From Bacteroidota bacterium (GTDB taxonomy: Bacteria; Bacteroidota; Bacteroidia; Chitinophagales; Chitinophagaceae), in contig JAEWHC010000005.1 of the NCBI GenBank assembly GCA_023387985.1, positions 434,001 to 498,000 on the forward strand: 64,000 nt of DNA, in the 5' to 3' direction. Shown here one piece after another: positions 33,365 through 41,235 of this stretch. Each line of letters begins with the position of its first letter. Within the stretch, counting starts at the first letter, position 1. Below the pieces are notes generated by a model that was given only the letters and a program-made list of their open reading frames with translations, ran no database searches and was not told the DNA's origin. Position numbers and translations under genes: made by a program.

Positions 33365-34744
33365 TCACTCCTGAAAATTTCCGAGGGGCAACTCGATCAA
33401 AAATTCGGTTTCCCCGGCTTTGCAACTTGCAACCTGCAACTTGCCTCCATGGGCTTTAATGATGTCGTAAGAAATGCTTAAACCCAGGCCGGTGCCTTTG
33501 CCGGTTTCTTTTGTGGAGAAAAAGGGTTGAAATATTTTATCCCTGATCTTCGAAGGAATTCCCAAACCATTATCGGTTATCCGGATTTCCACCAGCGGAT
33601 CATTGCGCCTTGTAGTTACCACAACTTTTGGCTGATAGCCCGCACCGGCAGTTTCCTTTTTTTCCTGCACAGCCTGAAATGCATTATTGATGATGTTTAG
33701 AATTACCCTGCCGATCTCCTGGGGCACTACTTCAATCTTAGGCAGCGCGGGATCCGCCTTCAACTCAAAAGCCACGTTGAACGATTTATCTTTTGCCCGC
33801 ATGCCATGATAGGCCAGGCGCAAATATTCATCACATAGCGCATTGAGATCAGTAGGTTCTTTTTGCCCCGAACTTTTACGGCTATGCATCAGCATCCCTT
33901 TTACAATAGAGTCGGCACGCCTTCCGTGATGATTTATCTTTTCTGAATTTTCTTTAAGGTCTTTGATGATCTCGTTTTCCAACTGGACATCCCTTTCTGC
34001 TTCGGGCTTTAAACGTTCCGCATTCAACTCGCCAATCAGATCACGGTTTACTTCTGAAAAATTATTGACGAAGTTTAGTGGATTCTGTATTTCATGGGCA
34101 ATGCCTGCAGTAAGCTCACCAAGCGATGCCATTTTTTCAGATTGAATGAGCTGTGCCTGGGTGGCCTTCAGCTCTTCCAATGCCGCCTGTAATTCTTCTT
34201 TTTGATGGGTAAGTTCAGCAGTGCGTTTTGCCACCTGTACCTCCAATTGCTCCTTCATGGATTCCATCAGTTTTTTCTGCGCTTCCTCTTCGCTGGCTTT
34301 CTTTTTTACTTTTTCCAGCGCTTTATTCTGATTTGTGGTAATTAACCACATTACGATCATCCAGACAAAAGAAAAACTGACGCCTACCTTCAGTACCGTT
34401 TTAAAGCCTGCGAGCTGATCTTTTGCCAAAAGCTGGGCAAAGTCTTCAACTAATGAAAGAATAACGAAGGGCACAACGGCGTAAAGCACCGCCTTAACCT
34501 TTCCCATTTCCTTCTTCAGGTATAAAATGTACAGCAGAAACAACAAGAGGAAATGCGACATCCATTTTGTAATAAAATTCAATTGCGCATTTACGATATT
34601 GACAACCATGAGGGCTATGGCCACGTAAAAAATATAACTGAGCATCCGGTCTAATTCCGGAAAAAGATTTTTTGTGGATAACGATTTTCGCAAATAACTC
34701 GTTATTACAATAGCGATGACCAATTCAAAAAACATAATAACCAA
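33365..34744 (-). CDS. Sensor histidine kinase (second of tandem pair)
   Basis: This 459-residue kinase has about five membrane helices (to about 155), a charged coiled coil (about 160-220), the H-box GELTAGIAHEIQNPLNF, and an ATPase domain with N-box INNAFQAV, G1 DNGLGIP and FSTKETGKGTGLGLS. The kinase half is closely similar to that of the upstream kinase (shared YLRLAYHGMRAKDKSFN-type stretch and RADSIVKGML), so the two are paralogues. The 163-base gap before it contains a good -7 element, so it may also be transcribed on its own. No response regulator is nearby. Confidence 0.92.
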   Translation of the reverse strand: MVIMFFELVIAIVITSYLRKSLSTKNLFPELDRMLSYIFYVAIALMVVNIVNAQLNFITKWMSHFLLLFLLYILYLKKEMGKVKAVLYAVVPFVILSLVEDFAQLLAKDQLAGFKTVLKVGVSFSFVWMIVMWLITTNQNKALEKVKKKASEEEAQKKLMESMKEQLEVQVAKRTAELTHQKEELQAALEELKATQAQLIQSEKMASLGELTAGIAHEIQNPLNFVNNFSEVNRDLIGELNAERLKPEAERDVQLENEIIKDLKENSEKINHHGRRADSIVKGMLMHSRKSSGQKEPTDLNALCDEYLRLAYHGMRAKDKSFNVAFELKADPALPKIEVVPQEIGRVILNIINNAFQAVQEKKETAGAGYQPKVVVTTRRNDPLVEIRITDNGLGIPSKIRDKIFQPFFSTKETGKGTGLGLSISYDIIKAHGGKLQVASCKAGETEFLIELPLGNFQE

Positions 34745-34898
34745 TTTTTAGTGCTCACCCTGCTTCGTTCACAAACACAAAAAGGCCATTTCAATTCCCA
34801 ATTACCCGTTTAAGAGGATGCATTTAACAAAACAGATGCGCATTCCGTGTATTGATTAAACATTGCCTGACCGTTCATTTCCCTGCGCAATCCTTCTT

Positions 34899-34906
34899 CA
34901 AATATA
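34899..34906 (-). promoter_or_regulatory. -7 element for the downstream histidine kinase
   Basis: On the minus strand this reads TATATTTG, an exact TAnnTTTG, just after the stop of the first kinase. Transcription would start near 34892, leaving a leader of about 148 bases before 34744. Confidence 0.4.
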
Positions 34907-34907
34907 T

Positions 34908-36290
34908 TTAAATACTGTTTTTATTCATATTAATAATAAACCTGGTGCCAACGCCTTCCTGGCTATCAACCATCAACCTGGCTCCATGTGCCTGTATAAT
35001 TTCGTAAGCCAGTGACAATCCGAGTCCTGTTCCCTGCCCGGTTGGTTTGGTTGTAAAAAAAGGCTGGAAGATCTTATCTTTTATGGATTCAGGTATACCA
35101 TCGCCATTATCAGCGATGGAGATCTTAACTGCCTCTTTTTCCTTTGTGGTACTTATGGTCACTTCAGGTTCGTATCCCGCAATATTTTTTTTCTGCTTTT
35201 GGTTTACAGCATAAAACGCATTGTTGATCATATTGAGGAGAGCCCTGCTAAAATCCTGCGGCACCACATTTAATTTTCCTATATGCTCATCAAACCGGGT
35301 TTCAATTCTGGCATTGAAGTCCTTGTCTTTCGCACGCATGCCATGATAGGCCAGGCGTATGTATTCATTGCATAGCGCATTGATGTCTGTCGGCTCCTTC
35401 TGACCAGAACCCACGCGGCTGTGCTGCAACATCCCCTTTACAATGGAGTCGGCCCGTTTTCCATGATGATTTATCTTTTGCGAATTGTCTTTAATTGCTT
35501 TTGACAAATAAGCGGCTTCATCCATATTTCCTGTTTCCAATGCCAGCTGCAATTCAACCAGTATTTCATCATTAAGCTCGGCGAAATTATTTACAAAATT
35601 CAACGGGTTTTGTATCTCGTGAGCTATGCCGGCAGTAAGTTCACCAAGGGAAGCCATTTTTTCAGTCTGTATCAATTGTGATTGTGCGGCTACCAGATCC
35701 TTGTGCTGTTTATCCAGTTCCTTTATGGCGTTATTCTTATTGTTTTCGTAAACCAACAAAATAAGAAAAATACAAATATTGGTTGTGAGTACAGCTGAAA
35801 AGAACAGTTCAGTCTGTTTGTTTTGCGGATAGATAATTTCGGGTGCCCCCATTTGGATTTCAATAAAATACAATGCAACAATTACCAGGCAGGATATGCC
35901 TATCCAGATGAAAGCGCCCCGTTTTCCAAAAATGAGCATGGCAATGGCAGGCAGCAGGAAGAAAGCTGCTGTAGCCGGCGATATTACCCCGCCCTGCAGC
36001 CATGCCTGGGCCATAAATGCAAGTTGAAATTGTGCCAGAAAAAAATGTCCGGCTATATTTTTTGAGACCGCATTGCGATAGGCAAAAAGAATGACCACGT
36101 TAAACAGCGCGTTGAAAAGAAGAATGTAAGCAACCAGGTGAAGCTGAATTTCTATAGCGGTACTAATACCAAACAGGCAAAAAATTGTGGATATCAGTAC
36201 CACTGTGACAAAGATCCGCTCGCCGCGCATATCTCCGTCTTCGTTCCGTTTTGCTAAAGGAATAAAATAATCTATTATTCTTTTGATCAT
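34908..36290 (-). CDS. Sensor histidine kinase (first of tandem pair)
   Basis: From ATG 36290 this is a 460-residue kinase with about six membrane helices (to about 195), a short coiled coil, the H-box GELTAGIAHEIQNPLNFVNN, N-box INNAFYAV, G1 DNGDGIPE and FFTTKPTGQGTGLGLS. The start is fixed by a 4-base ATGA overlap with the stop of the preceding membrane protein, so it is translationally coupled to it. An extended frame upstream would overlap that gene by 90 bases. The membrane part has no recognisable sensor domain, and it may sense a lipophilic compound or the neighbouring membrane protein. That is inference. Confidence 0.92.
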   Translation of the reverse strand: MIKRIIDYFIPLAKRNEDGDMRGERIFVTVVLISTIFCLFGISTAIEIQLHLVAYILLFNALFNVVILFAYRNAVSKNIAGHFFLAQFQLAFMAQAWLQGGVISPATAAFFLLPAIAMLIFGKRGAFIWIGISCLVIVALYFIEIQMGAPEIIYPQNKQTELFFSAVLTTNICIFLILLVYENNKNNAIKELDKQHKDLVAAQSQLIQTEKMASLGELTAGIAHEIQNPLNFVNNFAELNDEILVELQLALETGNMDEAAYLSKAIKDNSQKINHHGKRADSIVKGMLQHSRVGSGQKEPTDINALCNEYIRLAYHGMRAKDKDFNARIETRFDEHIGKLNVVPQDFSRALLNMINNAFYAVNQKQKKNIAGYEPEVTISTTKEKEAVKISIADNGDGIPESIKDKIFQPFFTTKPTGQGTGLGLSLAYEIIQAHGARLMVDSQEGVGTRFIINMNKNSI

Positions 36291-36967
36291 GTCATTGCTT
36301 TTGCCGTAAGATTGAGCAATTTGCCATGCCGCTGCCATAATATGTAAATAAAAATACAATCCAGCACCAAACAAGTTACACCCAATAACTGCACGAATTG
36401 ATTTTCAGGATAGAAAATGAACATGGAAACGGTAATCAGGCCGGTACCAAGCATCCGCGACCAGGCCAGCAACATCGAGAACTCACTGGTGTCTTTGGTT
36501 TGCAGCAACATCGCTATGCATTGCAATGAAAGGATCACATTGATAATGTAGCCTGAATTGGCGCCAATCATCGTATCGTATCCCTCGTTTCTGTATAAAA
36601 AAGAAAACGCGATCCAAAAAAGGAAATTGGCTACACAAAAAAAAGCAAAGTGCTTTTTCGCTACATCAGTCATAGGTTGCTTGGTGCCATAGCGCAACAC
36701 ACTGTAGAAAATAAAACAGTCAAGCAGAAAAGCAGCCTGGTAACTAAGCGCATACAACAGGCCGGTGTTGGGGTGATAGATAAAACTCCAAACGAATTCC
36801 CATCCAATATTTGCACCTGCAATAAAGGCGGGCATTTCTACGAATTTCTTTTTCCGGATCTCCCAGACCAGCACAGCATAGGCGATAACCCAAAAAAGAC
36901 ATCCGACTCCATTGAACAGCAATCCAATGGCCGGGTAGTCCTGGAAATTTATGAGATCCTGCTTCAT
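36287..36967 (-). CDS. Pyr4/PaxB-like membrane terpene-cyclase family protein
   Basis: This 226-residue protein has seven predicted membrane helices and almost no soluble part. It shows the pattern I associate with Pyr4/PaxB-type integral membrane terpene cyclases: a second-helix motif NIGWEFVWSFIYHP with Glu57, a following helix LLDCFIFYSVLRYG, and a last helix CLVLDCIFIYILW with Asp203. In fungal Pyr4 the essential residues are a Glu in the WE motif and an Asp in the final helix, and both have counterparts here. Known enzymes cyclise prenylated epoxides. The gene lies one base after an MpaB-like oxygenase and overlaps a kinase gene by four. The family call needs a profile search. Confidence 0.6.
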   Translation of the reverse strand: MKQDLINFQDYPAIGLLFNGVGCLFWVIAYAVLVWEIRKKKFVEMPAFIAGANIGWEFVWSFIYHPNTGLLYALSYQAAFLLDCFIFYSVLRYGTKQPMTDVAKKHFAFFCVANFLFWIAFSFLYRNEGYDTMIGANSGYIINVILSLQCIAMLLQTKDTSEFSMLLAWSRMLGTGLITVSMFIFYPENQFVQLLGVTCLVLDCIFIYILWQRHGKLLNLTAKAMT

Positions 36968-36968
36968 T

Positions 36969-38246
36969 TCAGCGGAATTTTAAAGACAATGTGCGCCAGT
37001 CTTTGGTGAGAGATTCGGGCAGATAAAAATTTATGATGCTTGAACTGCCCATTCTGTTGAGAAAAAAATTAAGGCCTATCCTGCTGACGAACTGAATCAC
37101 CATTGAAAAGATGAGGCTTTTATCCATTGTTTCCATGAATCCGGTAATCCGCTTAATTTTTCTTCCCAATTTTTCTATGGTTTGCTGGTCAATTCCGGGA
37201 ACATGCAGGAGGTCTGCCATTTCATTGCCCATTGCAAGCCTGAACATGGCATCATTGATTTTGGGACTTATGAGAAAATTGGGTTTCTTGTCCTGGAAAT
37301 CAAGTAAGGCTTCCATTAGCGCGGTACCCTGAGGGCTTTCCGCCTGTTGATGGGCTAAAATTGTATTTCCCATTTTTAACGCATCCGCTGCGTTTAATGG
37401 AAGCAGATCTTCATCTAGTCCAATGATGTGCCCAATCACATTCCAGCAATGCGTGAATGCTTCTTTTTCAACCGGCTCCAGTTCTATGCCGATTTTGGGA
37501 AGCCCGTCCAGGATCAAGGCTGAGAATGACATCAGCGTTCCTGCCAGGTCTTCCTGGTTGATGGGCTCTCCATATTCTGTGGCATCCCAGTCGTTTTTCT
37601 GAATATAATGCCGGATAACTCCATGGATGAGCCGGGTTTTTTGGGTAGCAATCATTCCGCGGCCAGAGGAAAACAGGCCACCCGGGCTCATGGCGAACAT
37701 TACAAATTTTGCTGTCTCAGCTATACGGCGGGCATAGGTGTTGGTGGATCCATGATGGTTGTTCAGCCTCGCTGTCCGGTGCAATACTTCTGCACCTTTG
37801 GCACAGGTATAACATTCCGGTAATGATTTATAACAAAGCAGCAGGCTGATCCATACACCGTGCCGGATATATACCTGTTGACCAAGCCTGATCAGGTCAA
37901 GATCGGCCCATTCGGGAAGATGTCCGCTTTGCGCAAAATAATCTTTCAATTCTATCGGCGCATTGTCGGGCAACCGGGCGGAGTCCCTGGTAATGGAAGC
38001 AAACAAATGGTTGACCAGGTCAAGGTCATTGCGCGCTAAAATAAAGTCGACCGTGTCATCTGCAAGAGTATCCATCCGGTGGCGTTTTGATTCCAGGAAG
38101 TCTTCCGGCCAGTCCTGTACTGTAGTGGTGTCCATCGCCGCGACTTTTCGCATGGCTCTTTTTTTCAATGATCTTGACCATATGACAAATATGAAAGAAG
38201 TGATCACGAATGCGCCAAATAAAAACCATAAGATAAACTGGAGCAT
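36969..38246 (-). CDS. MpaB/Lcp-type (DUF2236) oxygenase family protein
   Basis: This 425-residue protein has one N-terminal membrane helix (about 3-24) and an all-helical body of the DUF2236 family. That family includes latex-clearing protein Lcp, a b-type haem oxygenase cleaving polyisoprene, and fungal MpaB, which cuts the farnesyl chain of a mycophenolic-acid precursor. Expected landmarks are ARRIAETAKFV (Arg174, Thr178) and TRLIHGVIRH with His208, the likely haem ligand. It is not secreted like Lcp but anchored, as MpaB is. It heads the unit with the Pyr4-like gene one base downstream. An isoprenoid substrate is inferred. Confidence 0.78.
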   Translation of the reverse strand: MLQFILWFLFGAFVITSFIFVIWSRSLKKRAMRKVAAMDTTTVQDWPEDFLESKRHRMDTLADDTVDFILARNDLDLVNHLFASITRDSARLPDNAPIELKDYFAQSGHLPEWADLDLIRLGQQVYIRHGVWISLLLCYKSLPECYTCAKGAEVLHRTARLNNHHGSTNTYARRIAETAKFVMFAMSPGGLFSSGRGMIATQKTRLIHGVIRHYIQKNDWDATEYGEPINQEDLAGTLMSFSALILDGLPKIGIELEPVEKEAFTHCWNVIGHIIGLDEDLLPLNAADALKMGNTILAHQQAESPQGTALMEALLDFQDKKPNFLISPKINDAMFRLAMGNEMADLLHVPGIDQQTIEKLGRKIKRITGFMETMDKSLIFSMVIQFVSRIGLNFFLNRMGSSSIINFYLPESLTKDWRTLSLKFR

Positions 38247-38490
38247 AAATTGAGTTTTATTGGATGATGAAAAAGGGAGTACCAGGATTTATTTGATCAC
38301 AGGTATGGCAATTTTCCAAATCAGTATTGCACCTCACCGGCAAAATTTCATCAGAAAAAATACCTGGGGCCTTAAAAAACCGGTAGCCTATTTGGGTTCG
38401 ATGTGGCTGTTTTTCATTTCTGACTGAAAAAGAAATGTATTTGTGGGTGGATCAATATCTGACAAGAAGGTGACATGCGTGCCACGTATT

Positions 38491-38522
38491 CAAAGGTAGC
38501 CGGAGTGAAAAGGAGCCGGCAA
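38491..38522 (-). promoter_or_regulatory. Promoter of the oxygenase / membrane-cyclase operon
   Basis: On minus: TTG (38522-38520), 21 bases, TACCTTTG (38498-38491), an exact -7 element at good spacing. Transcription would start near 38484, leaving a leader of about 238 bases with no convincing ORF. Confidence 0.5.
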
Positions 38523-38895
38523 TTTCCACTTGGTTTCGCTTTGGTTGAACTTTATCACGTATTTCAGTTTGTCAGATAAGCCTAAGGTATCTCAGTAAAA
38601 ATTGGTGAGATAAATTTGATTCAAATTTTGGAAATAGCAAAATATTATTAAAAATATGATTATGAAATTTCCGGTAGGGACACCCTTGTTAACAGGCTCC
38701 GTGCATTATACGCACCATCGGCCAACAGCTGAAGCGTTTCTGCACTAAAAATTTAATGCAGCCCTGTCAGGAATTTAACCAGGCAAAACTTGCAGTTTTT
38801 GCCATTTAAATTTGCCTGTTTTCGCGGGTTTACCGGCAGACAGGGTCCGCGGGTGCCTGTTGGATTTTCCCTTTTGTATGTTGAATTCTTCTCCT
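38523..38895. other. Intergenic region without a supported gene
   Basis: No coding sequence is supported. It holds some inverted repeats: AGATA/TATCT near 38574-38592, and CAGGCAAA (38780-38787) with TTTGCCTG (38811-38818) enclosing GGCAAAA/TTTTGCC. None is followed by a T-run on either strand, so they are not clear terminators. Confidence 0.4.
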
Positions 38896-39483
38896 TTAAG
38901 CTCCCTGCTTACGCAGGTACTTCGTAAGTATTATAATGGTTTGCCCATCTATTTTCCCTTCTATTTGGCCGGTATTTTCCGGTACAAGCCGGATGTTTTT
39001 TACCACTGTACCCATCTTCGCATTCATTTGGGCACCTTTTACATCAAGACTGCGTGTAAGCACCACCGTGTCACCATCTTTCAGCAATGATCCATTATTG
39101 TCGCGGTGAAGGTCATCCGCACCGGCTGATTCGTGATCGCCGCTTGCTTTAGCAAAATTCAAATCGGCATCTTCAAGGTATATCATATCCCGCAAGTCGG
39201 CGGCCCAGCTTTCATTTTGATACCGGCTGAGCATTCTCCAGGAAAGTATTTTCACGGGTACGTGTTCACTCCAAATCGTATCTGCCAATGCCTGCTGCCA
39301 ATGGGCCGCATCGGGTTCCGCTCTGTTTTCAATCTGTGCGAGGCAAGCAGCACAAACCGCGGCAGTATTCTCATCCGTTTTGCCTGATACCGGTGGCAGT
39401 TCATAAAAATTCAGTGGACCGGCGCTGCGGCATAGTTCACAAACATTACCAGCACGTGCGATTAGGCGTTTCTCAAGGTTCAT
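38896..39483 (-). CDS. phnA: PhnA / YjdM-type zinc-ribbon protein
   Basis: From ATG 39483 this is a 195-residue protein. Its N-terminal zinc ribbon has two Cys pairs (CELC at about 15-18 and CAAC at about 44-47), and the C-terminal PhnA domain contains LLKDGDTVVLTRSLDVKGA, GTVVKNIRL and GQTIIILTKYLRKQ. The name comes from linkage to phosphonate genes in E. coli, but no phosphonate function has been shown for the family. It is longer than E. coli PhnA because of a helical insert (about 60-105). A promoter starting transcription near 39498 rules out the longer reading frame. Confidence 0.9.
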   Translation of the reverse strand: MNLEKRLIARAGNVCELCRSAGPLNFYELPPVSGKTDENTAAVCAACLAQIENRAEPDAAHWQQALADTIWSEHVPVKILSWRMLSRYQNESWAADLRDMIYLEDADLNFAKASGDHESAGADDLHRDNNGSLLKDGDTVVLTRSLDVKGAQMNAKMGTVVKNIRLVPENTGQIEGKIDGQTIIILTKYLRKQGA

Positions 39484-39504
39484 AAAGTATGGATTGAATA
39501 TGAA

Positions 39505-39535
39505 CAAAACTAACCCAATCGCGATGCCCCGGCAA
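39505..39535 (-). promoter_or_regulatory. Promoter of phnA
   Basis: On minus: TTG (39535-39533), 20 bases, TAGTTTTG (39512-39505), an exact -7 element. Transcription would begin about 15 bases before the ATG at 39483, which decides the start codon. Confidence 0.5.
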
Positions 39536-39703
39536 GCGGGAGAAAATACAGGAGAGCATTTTCCATTTATCTGCAGGGCAAAACCAAAGGGATTTCAGGT
39601 TGAATCCTGATCTATATCATGTTTTCAAGCTGTTCCGTAAAAATAGTTTTCGAAAAGATCAATTCCCGTGATTACAGGGCTCTTTTTCCTTAATTTTACC
39701 GCT

Positions 39704-40822
39704 ATGCTTATTGGAATACCCAGAGAAAATCCAACTATTGAAAAACGGGTAGTCATGTTGCCCAAAGATGTAAAAAGATTGATTGACCTTGGCGCCCAGG
39801 TGTTGGTTGAAAAAGGGGCAGGTGAAACCATTTTTATACCAGATGCAGAGTATGTAAAGGCGGGTGCAGAAACCGGAGACGGTGATGCAGTATGGCATGC
39901 CGATATCTTGCTCAAGCTCAGGCAACCTGAATTGAATGAGCTAAACCAGATGAAAGCCGGTGCTTTGCTTATCAGTTATCTGCAACCTTTCGACAATCCG
40001 GAATTGATTGAAGAATTGGCCGCCAAAAATATAGATGCCATTTGCATGGAATTGATTCCACGCAGTACCAGAGCGCAGAAAATGGATGCACTGAGTTCGC
40101 AGGCCAGCCTTGCGGGATATTCCGCGGTAATGCAGGCAGCCAACAAATTGCAAAAAGTTTTACCCATGATGACCACTCCGGCAGGCACCATTCAGCCGAG
40201 CCGGGTATTCATAGTGGGGGCTGGCGTCGCAGGGCTGCAGGCCATTGCCACGGCCAAAAGGCTTGGTGCAAGAGTTGATGCGTTTGATACCCGCCCGGTG
40301 GTGGCCGAGCAGGTAAAAAGCCTGGGTGCTCGCTTTATTGAAATTGACCTGGGCGAAACAGGACAAAATAAAGATGGCTATGCGCAGGCGCTCACGCCGG
40401 AGCAACTCGCGATGCAAAGACAGGGTATGGCCAAACAATGTGCACTCAGTGATGTCATCATAACCACCGCGCAGGTATTTGGCAGAAAGGCTCCATTGAT
40501 AATAACTGATGATATGATCAAAGGCATGCAACCGGGCTCAGTAATTGTAGACCTTGCTTCCGAAACCGGCGGCAACGTGGAAGGAAGCCTTGCTGGTGAA
40601 ACGGTTGAAAAGCACGGGGTTTTTATCATTGGTGCAAAAAATATGCCCGCACAATCGGCTTACCATTCAACCCAAATGTATAGTGCCAATTTGTACAACC
40701 TCATTGAAGAGTTCTGGAATAAGGAAAACAAAACCTTCGACCTGGACCTGGAAGACGAAATCCTTGATGCCGCCCTCGTTACAAAAAAGGGAGCGATGCT
40801 TAAAAACTTCAATAAAAAATAA
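39704..40822 (+). CDS. pntAA: NAD(P) transhydrogenase subunit alpha part 1
   Basis: From ATG 39704 this is a 372-residue soluble NAD(H)-binding subunit (domain I) of the proton-translocating transhydrogenase. It starts MLIGIPRENPTIEKRVVMLP and has the substrate loop QASLAGYSAVMQAANKL, the dinucleotide site VGAGVAGLQAIATAKRLGA and the mobile-loop region KQCALSDVIITTAQ. The enzyme uses the proton gradient to reduce NADP+ with NADH. The GTG at 39668 is upstream and not family-like. Subunit alpha is split into two genes, with pntAB eight bases downstream. Confidence 0.94.
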   Translation: MLIGIPRENPTIEKRVVMLPKDVKRLIDLGAQVLVEKGAGETIFIPDAEYVKAGAETGDGDAVWHADILLKLRQPELNELNQMKAGALLISYLQPFDNPELIEELAAKNIDAICMELIPRSTRAQKMDALSSQASLAGYSAVMQAANKLQKVLPMMTTPAGTIQPSRVFIVGAGVAGLQAIATAKRLGARVDAFDTRPVVAEQVKSLGARFIEIDLGETGQNKDGYAQALTPEQLAMQRQGMAKQCALSDVIITTAQVFGRKAPLIITDDMIKGMQPGSVIVDLASETGGNVEGSLAGETVEKHGVFIIGAKNMPAQSAYHSTQMYSANLYNLIEEFWNKENKTFDLDLEDEILDAALVTKKGAMLKNFNKK

Positions 40823-40830
40823 TTCATGCT

Positions 40831-41133
40831 ATGGAGACAATGACCCTGATCCTTTTAATATTCATTTTGGTGCTCGCCATTTTTTTGGGCTTCGAAATCA
40901 TTTCCAAGGTTCCATCCCTTTTGCATACTCCGCTGATGAGTGGTTCAAACGCCATCAGTGGCATCACCGTTCTGGGTGCATTGGTCATGGCGGCATTAGC
41001 GAGGTCCGAGAATAATGACTTCGCCGCTATACTTGGAGGCGTTGCAGTACTGCTCGCCATGATCAACGTGGTTGGCGGATATTTTGTGACTGACCGCATG
41101 TTGCAAATGTTTAAGAAAAAAGAAAAGAAATAA
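40831..41133 (+). CDS. pntAB: NAD(P) transhydrogenase subunit alpha part 2
   Basis: This 100-residue membrane subunit has three helices (about 5-22, 38-58, 63-88), the family phrase VPSLLHTPLMSGSNAISGIT and GGVAVLLAMINVVGGYFVTDRML. It supplies part of the proton channel (domain II) of transhydrogenase. The charged end KKKEKK is cytoplasmic. It follows pntAA by eight bases and is separated from pntB by about 100 bases containing a small hairpin. Confidence 0.94.
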   Translation: METMTLILLIFILVLAIFLGFEIISKVPSLLHTPLMSGSNAISGITVLGALVMAALARSENNDFAAILGGVAVLLAMINVVGGYFVTDRMLQMFKKKEKK

Positions 41134-41192
41134 CTGCTGAATTTTATGCAGACCTGTCTACTCCCCCATATAAACTGTCTTTAAATTATTGA

Positions 41193-41213
41193 ACTCAGGG
41201 CCTGAGTATTTTT
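41193..41213 (+). terminator. Small hairpin with T-run between pntAB and pntB
   Basis: ACTCAG, loop GGC, CTGAGT and then ATTTTT. The 6-bp stem and short T-run look like a weak or partial terminator inside the operon, 22 bases before the pntB start. It could lower pntB expression or stabilise the upstream message. Confidence 0.45.
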
Positions 41214-41235
41214 AAAAGGCAAATTCAAAATAATC

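Noticed and set aside
33365..36290. The tandem kinases as a recent duplication
   Set aside because: The kinase cores are clearly related, but the membrane regions differ strongly, so the duplication is old or the membrane parts were exchanged.
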